Origin: Clostridiales bacterium | GTDB taxonomy: Bacteria; Bacillota; Clostridia; Oscillospirales; CAG-272 | Length of the DNA stretch: 64,000 nucleotides | Assembly (NCBI GenBank): GCA_012800735.1 | Contig: JAAZIU010000022.1 | Span: forward strand, 108,923 to 172,922 | Reading direction: 5' to 3' | Shown: one piece after another, positions 16,104 to 24,734 of the stretch | Numbering within the stretch: the stretch's first letter is position 1 | Layout of the letters: each line of letters begins with the position of its first letter | Notes under the pieces: generated by a model | Seen by the model: only the letters and a program-made list of their open reading frames with translations | Database searches by the model: none | Told to the model about the DNA's origin: nothing | Program-made: the position numbers and the translations under genes

Positions 16104-18992
16104 GTGAAAAAAATCAGAATACTCGCGGCGCTGCTCGCGCTCGCAATCTGCCTGACGATAATGCCGGTGACGGTGTTTGCGGCGGATCCCGAATTCAACC
16201 CAGACGACATCGCGGCGATAAACGCCATCGCTTCGGCTCACCCGTCGCTCGGAATGTCGGAGGCGCCGCCCGACGGTTCCGAAGTCCCCGACGACTGGAC
16301 CGGAAAAGTTAATTGGTTCACTGCAACAAACAATCGACGGGTATTCTCGCTTATTTTGAGAAACAAAGGCATGACCGGCGCTCTCGATGTGAGTGGTCTT
16401 CCGAGTTTGAATTATCTGTTTTGCGAAAATAATCATCTGACCGAACTTAATTTGAGCGGTCTTACGGGTTTAGCTGACTTGAATTGCAGCGGAAATCAAC
16501 TGACCGAGCTTAATTTGAGCGGTCTTACGCGTTTAAATACCTTGAATTGCAGCGGAAATCAACTGACCGAACTTGATTTGAGCGGTCTTACGCGTTTAGC
16601 TGGCTTGAATTGCAGCGGAAATCAACTCACCGAGCTTAATTTGAGCGGTATTACGGGTTTAACTGACTTGTATTGCAGCGGAAATCAACTCACCGAACTT
16701 GATCTTCACAACTTCTTTTTGTTCAATGCCGATGTAAGCTTCAACTGCATGGAATCCGCCGATGACATAACCAACGTTTCGAATATTATTCGATGGGATG
16801 CTTTATATTACAAATTCTTCCCGCAGAGAGCGCGGTATGCCGTCACTTACGAAGCAAACGGCGGCGGCGGAACCATGAACCCGAATCCCGACACGGCGTT
16901 TGAAGAATTGCCGTTCGAGCTTCCGGAATGCGGATTTGAAGCTCCGGCAGAAGCGAATAATTTCAAGTATTGGGCGATAGGCAGCGCCGACAGCGCGACA
17001 ACGAAAAATCCGGGAGAAACTTATACTTTCACCGATAATACCGAAGTTTTTGCAGTATGGGATTATCCTGAATTCAACCCCGACGACATCGCGGCGATAA
17101 ACGCCATCGCCGCGGCTCATCCGTCGCTCGAAATGTCGCAGGCGCCGCCCGACGGCTCCGAAGTCCCGGACGACTGGGACGGTATAGTCGATTGGAACGG
17201 CGACTTGCCGAAGCGGGTGGAATTTCTTACAATAAGCGATTTAGGGCTCAGCGGCACGCTTAAGCTGAGCGGTCTTGAAAAGCTGATATGTCTTGAATGT
17301 TATTCCAATGAACTGACCGGGCTTAATTTAAGCGATCTTCCGGCTTTAAGAGATTTAGGCTGCGCTAAAAATAACCTCACCGGAACGCTTGATTTAAGGA
17401 ATCTCACAAATCTGCGAAGTCTGGAAGCCGAACATAACAATCTCAGCTTTATCGATGTAAGAAATCTTGCGCATTTGACTACATTGATCTGCGTCGACAA
17501 TGAACTGACCGGATTTGACGCAAGCGGTACGGATTTAACCGAACTGCGCTGCGAGAACAACCTGCTGACCGAACTTGACTTAAGCGATTTTGAATCTTTA
17601 ATATATCTGGATTGCAGCGACAACCTGCTAACCTCGGTCAAACTCAATCCTGATGCGACATATTCAAGCGGCATTGATGTCAGAAACAACTATCTGCCGG
17701 ACAAATCCGCCGTAACCGGTAAAGACGGCATCAGCTGGGACACCGGCGATCCGGTGAAATATAAGTTCCTGCCGCAGAAAGCAACATACACCGTTACATA
17801 CAATGCAAACGGCGGCGGCGGAAGTATGGCGCCCGGCAAGGCATTCCAGGACATTCCCTTCACCCTCCCGGCAAACGGCTTCACCGCCCCCGCCGGCAAG
17901 CAGTTCGTCTCCTGGGCGATAGGCAGCCCGAGCAGCCCGAAAGTATATCCGGGCGGCAAATACATCTTTAACAGAAACACCATCGTTTACGCCGTCTGGA
18001 GCGATGTTCTGCCTCCGAACACCTATTTTGTCACCGTGATAAACGGCTCGGCAAATGCGGCGACCGCCAAAACCGGCGTCATTGTCACAATCACCGCCGA
18101 CCCGGCTCAGGAAGGATACAGGTTTAAAGGCTGGAGCGTTTATCCGCCGACAGTATTCGTTTACGGCACCAACCCGGAAAGCCCGACGGCGCATATCATC
18201 ATGCCGGCAGGCGACGTTATCGCCGAAGCGAAATATGAAATCTACGACAATTACGCGGAAAACTATTCCGGCGGCGGAATCGGCGGAGGTAAAATCGGCG
18301 GCAGCGGCGGCGCAGGACCCGTCGTAACACCGATACCCGACCCCGAACCCGAACCGGTAGTTGACCCGACAGAACCTATAATTGACCCGATAATTCCGAC
18401 AGAACCCGAACCGGAAATACCGGCAGAACCGGAAGCCGCTCCGGCATTCTCCGATGTAAGCGAAACCGACTGGTTCGCCGGCGCGGTCGCGTATGTCGCC
18501 CGCAGAGGGATAATGCAGGGCACGGGAGACGGTCTGTTCTCCCCGAACGCTCCCGTTACCCGCGCAATGCTGGTGACGATGCTCTACCGCCTCGACGGCT
18601 CGCCGGAAGTTTCGGCTCAAATCCCGTTTACCGATGTCGAACCCGGCTCGTGGTATTATCCGGCCGTATGCTGGGCTTATGAAAACGGTATAATCCTCGG
18701 CATCTCCGACACCGAATTCGGCGCCAACCTCGATATCACGAGAGAACAGCTCGTGACGATACTCTACAGATACGCTCTTAAGAGAGGACTTGTCGGCGAA
18801 TACGGCGTCACCCTCGATGAGTTTGCCGACAAAGACCAAATCTCCCCCTGGGCGGTCGAAGCGATGCTCTGGGCGAAAGCCGAGGGAATCATAAGCGGCG
18901 TGAGCGAAGACACCCTCGACCCGCAGGGAGCTGCGACAAGAGCGCAGATCGCGGCGATATTCCAGAGATTTATGGAAAATATAACCGGATAA
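16104..18992 (+). CDS. Secreted LRR / InlB-repeat / SLH-domain surface protein, paralogue
   Basis: A 962-residue paralogue of the preceding gene. I take GTG 16104 as start because GGAGG lies 7 nt upstream and it opens directly into a signal peptide (VKKIRILAALLALAICL, cut after VFA). It has two LRR modules. The first contains four almost identical 21-residue repeats (LTELNLSGLTRLNTLNCSGN-type) encoded by 63-bp DNA repeats from 16437. The second LRR module is longer and diverged. InlB-like repeats, a Gly-rich patch and a Pro/Glu linker follow, and three SLH domains start at about residue 782. The DNA from about 18009 to the end closely matches 14886-15869. A role in adhesion or surface display is likely by family; the target is unknown. 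Confidence 0.9.
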   Translation: MKKIRILAALLALAICLTIMPVTVFAADPEFNPDDIAAINAIASAHPSLGMSEAPPDGSEVPDDWTGKVNWFTATNNRRVFSLILRNKGMTGALDVSGLPSLNYLFCENNHLTELNLSGLTGLADLNCSGNQLTELNLSGLTRLNTLNCSGNQLTELDLSGLTRLAGLNCSGNQLTELNLSGITGLTDLYCSGNQLTELDLHNFFLFNADVSFNCMESADDITNVSNIIRWDALYYKFFPQRARYAVTYEANGGGGTMNPNPDTAFEELPFELPECGFEAPAEANNFKYWAIGSADSATTKNPGETYTFTDNTEVFAVWDYPEFNPDDIAAINAIAAAHPSLEMSQAPPDGSEVPDDWDGIVDWNGDLPKRVEFLTISDLGLSGTLKLSGLEKLICLECYSNELTGLNLSDLPALRDLGCAKNNLTGTLDLRNLTNLRSLEAEHNNLSFIDVRNLAHLTTLICVDNELTGFDASGTDLTELRCENNLLTELDLSDFESLIYLDCSDNLLTSVKLNPDATYSSGIDVRNNYLPDKSAVTGKDGISWDTGDPVKYKFLPQKATYTVTYNANGGGGSMAPGKAFQDIPFTLPANGFTAPAGKQFVSWAIGSPSSPKVYPGGKYIFNRNTIVYAVWSDVLPPNTYFVTVINGSANAATAKTGVIVTITADPAQEGYRFKGWSVYPPTVFVYGTNPESPTAHIIMPAGDVIAEAKYEIYDNYAENYSGGGIGGGKIGGSGGAGPVVTPIPDPEPEPVVDPTEPIIDPIIPTEPEPEIPAEPEAAPAFSDVSETDWFAGAVAYVARRGIMQGTGDGLFSPNAPVTRAMLVTMLYRLDGSPEVSAQIPFTDVEPGSWYYPAVCWAYENGIILGISDTEFGANLDITREQLVTILYRYALKRGLVGEYGVTLDEFADKDQISPWAVEAMLWAKAEGIISGVSEDTLDPQGAATRAQIAAIFQRFMENITG
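16437..16710 (+). repeat. 63-bp tandem repeats encoding identical LRR units
   Basis: Four successive 63-bp units starting at 16437, 16500, 16563 and 16626, with a partial fifth, differ by only a few bases. Each encodes a 21-residue leucine-rich repeat with a conserved NCSGNQLTEL core. Near-identity at DNA level points to recent slippage or recombination within the gene. Confidence 0.9.
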
Positions 18993-19011
18993 AGTAGCAA
19001 AGGCATAGAAC

Positions 19012-19045
19012 TGCCGCGCCTTCGGAAGAAGACGCGGCATTTTTT
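19012..19045 (+). terminator. Rho-independent terminator
   Basis: Stem TGCCGCG / CGCGGCA, with an inner CTTC/GAAG pairing, followed by six T residues. It closes the second SLH protein gene. Confidence 0.85.
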
Positions 19046-19232
19046 ATACCGTCTGATTGAAAAAAATCAAAAAACAGAAATTTCAAGCGCAGATTGTAAA
19101 ATAAAGTTGCAACAGAAAAAAATCCATAGCGAGGAACTGTCGCTGTCTGTGCCAATACAAGGTGCTGCGCTGCAAAGCCGATGTCGGGCAACATAGATAC
19201 AGCGACAATAATAAAATTCGCGTATTTATCAA

Positions 19233-20660
19233 TTAACCGATCTCATTGAAACTTTTAAGCAGTTTTGACAGTACCTTATCAGCTTGTTTCTCAACTCTCG
19301 CATAATATGATGCCAATTTCCCGGAATTGGTTTCGCCATACAAATTCTGCAGTGACAACTGATATGTAAATCCGAAATCGATAGTTAACGTATCTTTTAT
19401 AATATTGAGCATTTCCGAATCATCAGGCGAATCAGAAAGTTTTGTTTGAAGCGTTGTTTCAAAATATGCGGGAAGAACATTATTATAGTTTTGGCAAGAT
19501 AATGCTTCTGTGATTACTGATATTATATCTATATTATCATAAGCGGTTATCGGTATAGCCCAATAAGCATCGGTTATACCTGTAATATAATTTTCCTGTT
19601 CTTCATCAAATTTAGGAGTCGGAAGGAATCCGTATACAACATCCGAATAACGTATTTCATCGTATACTGCAATAAGGCAGGTATATAAGATTAATCCTTT
19701 TTGATCAATGAAAGGTTTCGGAGCAAATGGCGTGTTATCGTAAAAAGCATAGTTTTGCATGAGTGTCTCGAATTTTTCTAAAAAAGTCTGTGCGCGTTCG
19801 AGGTTAAAATCAAGATATGGCAGGTCATTATTATCTTTAGCGTAACCTTGTATACCCATTGCAACCTGTAATGCATATGGTTCGGCTGTCCCGGTCAGGA
19901 ATCCATAAACATCATCTTCATCCATTTTTCCGTCGCCGTTTACATCACTGGTTGCAATCTCCGCATATTCGATCATTTTATCGAAAATCCATGTACCGTC
20001 CCTGACCAGGTCATATAGATCATCCATGCCCAAACTGTCTGCGATTTGTTTGTTGTATACGATAACCCGCGCGTAATTCAAACAGCAAAAGGACAGATAA
20101 CTGGATGCAAACAATGCTTTATTATCGACCGACATGGCAGCTGTACCGCTTGTCCACCAAGGTTTTTCAAAATTGAAGTTCGGTGCTTTATATAGATTAT
20201 AATAATAACCGGCAAGACCGCCCGTTTGTATTACACGGTCCTGCGAGATAATCAGGTCAAACGCATCTTCACCCGCATTTACAGACGCTTTAACCTTAGA
20301 GGCGGTTACCTCATCGCTGCCGCAGGTAACACCGGTTATATCAACATTGAAGCGTTCTTCGACATTTAATGTTGAATTATATAACGTATCCTGAACCACA
20401 TCTCCCGTCATCTCGCCATATGTAATAAATGTATAAAGGTCTTGATTCTCCCGTGTTGACGACCATATACGGTATGCATAACCGTTGAAATCTTCATCCT
20501 TAAGATCATCATAAATGAAAATATTTTCGGCCTTATTTTCTGTTGAAGTTTCTTCAACCGATTCTGTTATAACGGTTTCTTCGTTAACTTTTTCTTCGGC
20601 ACAGGCTAAAGTTGATACTGAAATAAGAATTATTAAAAACACAATAAGTAAACGTTTCAT
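19233..20660 (-). CDS. Extracellular solute-binding lipoprotein, AT-rich paralogue
   Basis: A 475-residue solute-binding lipoprotein. The signal ends STLAC with Cys20 lipidated, then a Glu/Thr-rich linker. The mature part opens with LKDEDFNGYAYRIW, a diverged form of the LPDRDFGGY phrase of the paralogues. The EF-hand-like loop DVNGDGKMDEDDVYG is the best consensus among the four copies. Codon use is much more AT-rich than that of the other three, so it may have been acquired separately. It stands alone: no permease, no glycosidase on the same strand. Promoter at 20700-20728, start ATG behind GAGGTG. Confidence 0.85.
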   Translation of the reverse strand: MKRLLIVFLIILISVSTLACAEEKVNEETVITESVEETSTENKAENIFIYDDLKDEDFNGYAYRIWSSTRENQDLYTFITYGEMTGDVVQDTLYNSTLNVEERFNVDITGVTCGSDEVTASKVKASVNAGEDAFDLIISQDRVIQTGGLAGYYYNLYKAPNFNFEKPWWTSGTAAMSVDNKALFASSYLSFCCLNYARVIVYNKQIADSLGMDDLYDLVRDGTWIFDKMIEYAEIATSDVNGDGKMDEDDVYGFLTGTAEPYALQVAMGIQGYAKDNNDLPYLDFNLERAQTFLEKFETLMQNYAFYDNTPFAPKPFIDQKGLILYTCLIAVYDEIRYSDVVYGFLPTPKFDEEQENYITGITDAYWAIPITAYDNIDIISVITEALSCQNYNNVLPAYFETTLQTKLSDSPDDSEMLNIIKDTLTIDFGFTYQLSLQNLYGETNSGKLASYYARVEKQADKVLSKLLKSFNEIG

Positions 20661-20699
20661 TTCTTCACCTCATGAAAGAATACCATATCTTTAATATAA

Positions 20700-20728
20700 C
20701 TTATATCATTTCCGTCAATTTATTTCAA
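20700..20728 (-). promoter_or_regulatory. Promoter of the AT-rich lipoprotein gene
   Basis: TTGAAA (20723-20728), 17 bp, TATAAG (20700-20705) on the reverse strand. Confidence 0.65.
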
Positions 20729-21080
20729 GCATCAAATAAAATATTTACACTGCGCACACAAAGTTTTTATTTCATTAACCCTATGCAAACAAATGTATAG
20801 CTGCTGAGCCGCTTGATGCGGCAGCCGAAGGGACGCTGCTGTCCCCGGCTTCTCCCGTCGAAGTCTCCTGCCGCAGCGGGTGATAAGGGCCGTCTGCGTT
20901 TCCCCGCCGCATCGTTAATTTTGCTTTTGAGCGGGTGCGCGGCGACAAGGAAAAAGCAAAGTTTGTTATCTGCCGCAAATTCTTCGTATATTGTTACAAC
21001 TTAATATTGCAATTTAATAAAAAGAGAAAATGTTTACAAAAAACAAGAAAGCGGGGATGGAATAAAAGAGGGATAAAGGA
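20729..21080. other. Intergenic region with a GC-rich, hairpin-prone island
   Basis: No gene is supported. Bases ~20801-20945 are strikingly GC-rich inside an otherwise AT-rich gap and contain several short hairpins (CCGC-ttgat-GCGG, GGGAC-gctgct-GTCCC). Short open frames cross it on both strands but lack start signals. It may be a structured RNA or a gene remnant. A -10-like TATAAT at 21081-21086 probably serves the gene at 21129. Confidence 0.4.
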
Positions 21081-21128
21081 TATAATAATAACGACATCAA
21101 AACAACAGCCGCCTCCGGGAGGTAAACC

Positions 21129-21758
21129 ATGGGATATATCCGAAAGAAACTGAGCAGCCGCAATATTATAGAGAGAATCATCACGACCGCCGTTCTGTTT
21201 TCGGCGATATTTTTCGGGGGCATGATAATCAGCTATTTTTTGCTTCCGGAAGGACTGCTTAAAAACAAAAACCCGCTGATGAGCTGGGATGTATCGGATA
21301 ACAGCCTGCTTCTTGCCCTGCAGATACTGTTTTACAATCTTTTGTCGGTCGTCGTGATAATTGCCGCAAGCCTGTTCGGCTCAAGGAAAACCGAAGAGGA
21401 AAATTATCTTTCGGCGGGATATACGGCGTTTTTCACGCTCATCGCAATCAACGCCGTCGTGCTCGGAACTTGGTCCTTTTCCGTTGAGACCGAAGCGGTT
21501 CCGCTGCTCGGGAGAATCGCGGGCGTTTTTGACCTCGCGCATCGGGCGGGGCTCTGGGAGATGGCGGGTCAGCTCTTTATAACCTGCGCCGCCGCTCACA
21601 TCTCGATAATCCAAACCTCCGGGGGTAAGACAACGAAGCGGAAACTCCGGGATATCCGGCTGACAAATCCGGAAAAAGCGGCGCTGATCGCCGGATTTGC
21701 GCTTATGATAATAGGCGCGGTCCTGGAGAGCATTTCTATAAGCAGCTTACAGATATAA
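21129..21758 (+). CDS. Polytopic membrane protein, possibly SpoIIM-like
   Basis: A 209-residue protein with five to six hydrophobic segments (about 17-38, 60-80, 95-113, 140-160, 183-203). A segment near residue 140, AHRAGLWEMAGQLFITCAAA, resembles the loop-and-helix of the Stage II sporulation protein M/DUF95 family (HGxxElpa-type), but the match is by eye only. GGGAGG precedes the ATG by 6 nt. Downstream neighbours on the strand are small proteins with no shared pathway. Function unknown. Confidence 0.55.
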   Translation: MGYIRKKLSSRNIIERIITTAVLFSAIFFGGMIISYFLLPEGLLKNKNPLMSWDVSDNSLLLALQILFYNLLSVVVIIAASLFGSRKTEEENYLSAGYTAFFTLIAINAVVLGTWSFSVETEAVPLLGRIAGVFDLAHRAGLWEMAGQLFITCAAAHISIIQTSGGKTTKRKLRDIRLTNPEKAALIAGFALMIIGAVLESISISSLQI

Positions 21759-21847
21759 ACAAAGCAGACGCCCGACAGCTAAGCTTTAAAGCAGAGTCGG
21801 CGCCTTTTTCCGCGCGGCATATTCAGCTGATATATTGGTATACAGAT

Positions 21848-22306
21848 ATGAAAAGAGTAAGCAAAACAAGCGTTTTCCCCGCGGGGAAGAGCGAGGTGTT
21901 CTCCCGGCTTCAAAAACTGAAAACGCTTCAGTATGTGGCGTATCCGTACGCGACGTTCGCCCCGGTCGACGGAGACAACGACATGAAATGGGAGGCGGGC
22001 AGAACCCTCGCCTTTCGCTTTCGCCTGTTCGGGCTGATTCCCTTCGGGATTCACGAAATCAAGGTGATACGCTTCGGACTTGAAGAGGGGATTTTCACCC
22101 TCGAGAGAAACCGGCATGTGCCGGTATGGAACCACGAGATTATCCTGGAGGAGCTGCCGGACGGAAACTGTCGTTACACCGACATCGTCGACATCGACGC
22201 CGGGCGGAAGACTTTTTTTGTCTGCCTCTGGGCAAAACTCTTCTACGCGCACCGGCAGAGGAAGTGGGTGAGGATGCTTGGGGGAGCGGGGGAAAACCGG
22301 AGATAA
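21848..22306 (+). CDS. SRPBCC-fold protein
   Basis: A 152-residue protein that looks like a START/SRPBCC ligand-binding fold: an N-terminal helix after the first strand (PAGKSEVFSRLQKL), a run of antiparallel strands (WEAGRTLAFRFRLFGLIPFG, GIFTLERNRHVPVWNHEIIL, CRYTDIVDIDAG) and a C-terminal helix ending in basic residues. Family members bind small hydrophobic ligands; the ligand is unknown. No Shine-Dalgarno is obvious before ATG 21848. Confidence 0.65.
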   Translation: MKRVSKTSVFPAGKSEVFSRLQKLKTLQYVAYPYATFAPVDGDNDMKWEAGRTLAFRFRLFGLIPFGIHEIKVIRFGLEEGIFTLERNRHVPVWNHEIILEELPDGNCRYTDIVDIDAGRKTFFVCLWAKLFYAHRQRKWVRMLGGAGENRR

Positions 22307-22384
22307 GAGGGCGTCAGTTTAAGCATGACAGACTTTTGCAGTATCGGATGAAAAGACAAATCGGAATTTGCGGAGGATTAAAAA

Positions 22385-22876
22385 ATGGCGGTGCTGGTAA
22401 TTTTAGAAGGTCTTACAATGTCTTTCTGGCTTCTGCTGGTCTGCGTCGTCGGCATCGCAAACGGGCCTGTCGGATTGGTTGTTCTATATGAGCGGGACGT
22501 AAGAGACAGAGTCGTCGAGCTGGGACTGACAACGCCGGAGAAAATGAAGAAAAACTCAGTTATAACGGTTCTTGCGCTGTTCGTTCCCGTTTTGACGGTT
22601 GTCCCCGCGCTTGTTTATTTTGTCAACGGCGCGAGAGGATTCCGGGACGGTTTTTTGCAGATGACCTGCATCTACCTGATAATGAATATTTTCGACAGAC
22701 TTTTTATCGACTGGTATTGGGTCGGACACACAAAAGCCTGGGAGATTGAGGGCACGGAGGATTTGAAACCGTACATTCCGAAGAAGGCGCTGATAAAAAA
22801 GTGGGTCGGGACCGTGGTGGTGTTTCCGGCGCTGGCGGCTTTGATAGCGTTGGGGTTTCAGTTGTTCGGGATGTGA
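22385..22876 (+). CDS. Integral membrane protein, unrecognised
   Basis: A 163-residue protein with four hydrophobic segments (about 10-33, 58-82, 92-106, 143-160) and a conserved-looking DRLFIDWYWVGHTKAW stretch between the third and fourth. I do not recognise the family. GCGGAGG lies 8 nt before ATG 22385. It shares a strand with the SRPBCC gene. Confidence 0.6.
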   Translation: MAVLVILEGLTMSFWLLLVCVVGIANGPVGLVVLYERDVRDRVVELGLTTPEKMKKNSVITVLALFVPVLTVVPALVYFVNGARGFRDGFLQMTCIYLIMNIFDRLFIDWYWVGHTKAWEIEGTEDLKPYIPKKALIKKWVGTVVVFPALAALIALGFQLFGM

Positions 22877-22922
22877 GAGTAGAGGAAAATTCGATTTAAT
22901 AACTCAGAGGCATAAAAACATG

Positions 22923-22951
22923 TTGCAATAATTCGATATATTTGATATAAT
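22923..22951 (+). promoter_or_regulatory. Promoter of the two-component system
   Basis: TTGCAA (22923-22928), 17 bp, TATAAT (22946-22951). The predicted start near 22958 excludes translation from the TTG at 22957. Confidence 0.75.
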
Positions 22952-22995
22952 AAAATTTGTTATATCCGAAGACCTATGCCGAAGAAACTATCGAA

Positions 22996-23667
22996 ATGAT
23001 GAGTGATATGAAGATATTAATGATAGAAGACGACAAAACCATTTCTTTCGCGGTGAAAACTTTTTTGGGGAAATATGGAATGGAAACGGGTGTTTTTGAG
23101 TCTTTAAAAGCTACCGAAAACATAGATATCAATAAATATGACTTAGTAATACTCGATGTGAATCTTCCGGACGGTTCGGGTTTTGATTATCTTGCGTATC
23201 TGAGAGATTTTTCCGATATACCGGTCATAATGCTTACGGTTAAAGATGCGGAAAATTACATCTTGAAGGGATTTTCCTGCGGCGCGGATGAATATATTAC
23301 AAAACCTTTTTCTCTTCCCGTTTTAAAAGCAAGGATTGATAATATTTTCAAAAGAAAAGAAATCAAAGAAGAGGCGCTTTCTTATAAAGATCTGCATCTG
23401 GATTTAAAATCAATGACGGCAACGATTGAAGGGGAAAAAATCGCGCTTAACAGGCAGGAATTTGCCGTTCTTGAAATTCTGCTTTCCGATCCGGATATCA
23501 ATATTCCGAGAGAACGAATTATAGACGGCGTCTGGGGTTATGATTTATATGAAGTAAACGACAACACACTTACGGTGACCGTTAAAAGACTCAGAAACAA
23601 ATTAGGCAGATACGGTCTGAATATTAAAACGGTAAGAGGAATAGGCTATGCGTGGGAAAGCGGATAA
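22996..23667 (+). CDS. OmpR-family response regulator
   Basis: A 223-residue response regulator. The receiver domain has the acidic pair EDD (11-13), phospho-acceptor Asp54 in VILDVNLPDG, and the ITKPF lysine near 103. A winged-helix DNA-binding domain ends with the RLRNKLGRYG recognition helix and the IKTVRGIGYAWE hairpin. I chose ATG 22996; ATG 22999 and 23008 are alternatives, with no clear Shine-Dalgarno for any. A seven-codon frame (22977-23000) ends in an ATGA overlap with the start, which could couple translation. It overlaps the histidine kinase gene by 20 nt and likely controls the ABC transporter at 24735. Confidence 0.93.
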   Translation: MMSDMKILMIEDDKTISFAVKTFLGKYGMETGVFESLKATENIDINKYDLVILDVNLPDGSGFDYLAYLRDFSDIPVIMLTVKDAENYILKGFSCGADEYITKPFSLPVLKARIDNIFKRKEIKEEALSYKDLHLDLKSMTATIEGEKIALNRQEFAVLEILLSDPDINIPRERIIDGVWGYDLYEVNDNTLTVTVKRLRNKLGRYGLNIKTVRGIGYAWESG

Positions 23668-24634
23668 AAATAGGATAAACATCATTATTGTTCTTTGCAA
23701 TTTTATATTATCAACGGTCGTCGTATATATAAGTCCCCGCTTTGATATTATCACCCTTTCGGGATTTGTTGTTGTCAATCTTGTTATTTATATCATGATG
23801 ACATTGAGCGACCGGCGGAATAAAAAGAATATAGAGGAAAGGATCGAAGGTATTTTCAAGCTTCTGCATTCCACGAATACAGACAGCGACAATTATGAAG
23901 TCATAGACGATGAATTCGGCAAACTAAGCGATGAAATATACAAAATTATTTCAGAAAACAAGATTGTCGCCGGAAAAGCAGAGAAAAGCCGCGAGGTTTT
24001 AAGAGAATATACAGAAGATATAGCGCATCAGATCAAAACTCCGTTAACCGGAGCATTGCTTATGCTTGACCTTATGGAAGACGATCCGGAAAACTCAAAG
24101 GAATATATCTCGCATATCCGAAACAGTATAAACAGACTTCATAAACTGACGGATGCCCTCTTGAAAATGGCTTCTCTTGATTCCGGCAATATCAGCATGA
24201 AAAAAGAACAGGCAGAAGCCATATCTCTGCTTGAAGATATTAAAACGGATTTGGAAATTTATTTTGCAGACAAGGAAATACCAATATCCATCTATGGAGA
24301 TGACATCACTTTGATTTGCGATAAACAATGGACTTATGAGGCGGTTTTCAATATAATGAAAAACGGAATTGAGGCTTCCCCCGAAAAGGGCGTTGAAATC
24401 CATTTAAAAGAAACAAATATTTTTAAAAGCATAATAGTCAAGGATTTCGGCAAAGGCTTGTCTGATGAAATTCTGAAAAGAGCATATCAAAGATTTTATA
24501 AAGAAAATCCCGATTCCAAAGGATATGGCATAGGATTGCCGATGGCAAAATCGATTATGGAAAAGCAAAACGGAGAGCTTTTGCATTTTCGGGACAAAAC
24601 TTCAAATAATTTTGAGCTGAGGTTCTATAAGTAA
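23648..24634 (+). CDS. Sensor histidine kinase, short-loop (BceS-like) type
   Basis: A 328-residue kinase with two transmembrane helices (about 10-27 and 35-53) joined by a very short loop, the layout of intramembrane-sensing kinases linked to peptide-antibiotic ABC transporters. DIAHQIKTPLTG gives phospho-acceptor His127. The ATPase domain shows FNIMKNGIEASP (N box), VKDFGKGLSDE (G1) and GYGIGLPMAKSI (G2). It partners the overlapping response regulator. Kinases of this class usually sense through the cognate transporter, here the ABC pair downstream. A terminator-like hairpin and T tract follow at 24619-24670. Confidence 0.93.
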   Translation: MRGKADKNRINIIIVLCNFILSTVVVYISPRFDIITLSGFVVVNLVIYIMMTLSDRRNKKNIEERIEGIFKLLHSTNTDSDNYEVIDDEFGKLSDEIYKIISENKIVAGKAEKSREVLREYTEDIAHQIKTPLTGALLMLDLMEDDPENSKEYISHIRNSINRLHKLTDALLKMASLDSGNISMKKEQAEAISLLEDIKTDLEIYFADKEIPISIYGDDITLICDKQWTYEAVFNIMKNGIEASPEKGVEIHLKETNIFKSIIVKDFGKGLSDEILKRAYQRFYKENPDSKGYGIGLPMAKSIMEKQNGELLHFRDKTSNNFELRFYK

Positions 24635-24670
24635 AATTATAGAAAACCCCGGCTCTTTTTTTATTTTTTT
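24619..24670 (+). terminator. Terminator at the end of the kinase gene
   Basis: Stem GGTT-CTATAA / TTATAG-AA-AACC, beginning just inside the coding end, is followed by a T run interrupted by one A. It separates the regulator genes from the ABC genes. Confidence 0.6.
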
Positions 24671-24671
24671 A

Positions 24672-24700
24672 CAGTCACCTTTCTGTCACTTAAATATAGT
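24672..24700 (+). promoter_or_regulatory. Response-regulator-type promoter of the ABC transporter
   Basis: The direct repeat CAGTCACCTTT / CTGTCACTTAA (24672-24693, 11-bp period) precedes -10 TATAGT (24695-24700). The repeat replaces a canonical -35, the arrangement expected for activation by an OmpR-family dimer. Confidence 0.65.
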
Positions 24701-24734
24701 AAACTTACATCACAAAGAAACGGAGGTACGCATA

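Noticed and set aside
17664..19040. 458-codon reverse frame opposite the second SLH gene
   Set aside because: A shadow of the repetitive, GC-biased coding strand; the forward strand carries signal peptide and SLH motifs.
19138..19207. Inverted repeat TGTCGCTGT / ACAGCGACA as the end of a mobile element
   Set aside because: Arms are only 9 bp with a 52-bp interior, no target duplication or transposase is visible, and it lies between convergent genes, where a structured RNA end is as likely.
20781..21004. Short frames on both strands in the GC-rich island
   Set aside because: No ribosome site, no recognisable product; kept only as a possible structured element.
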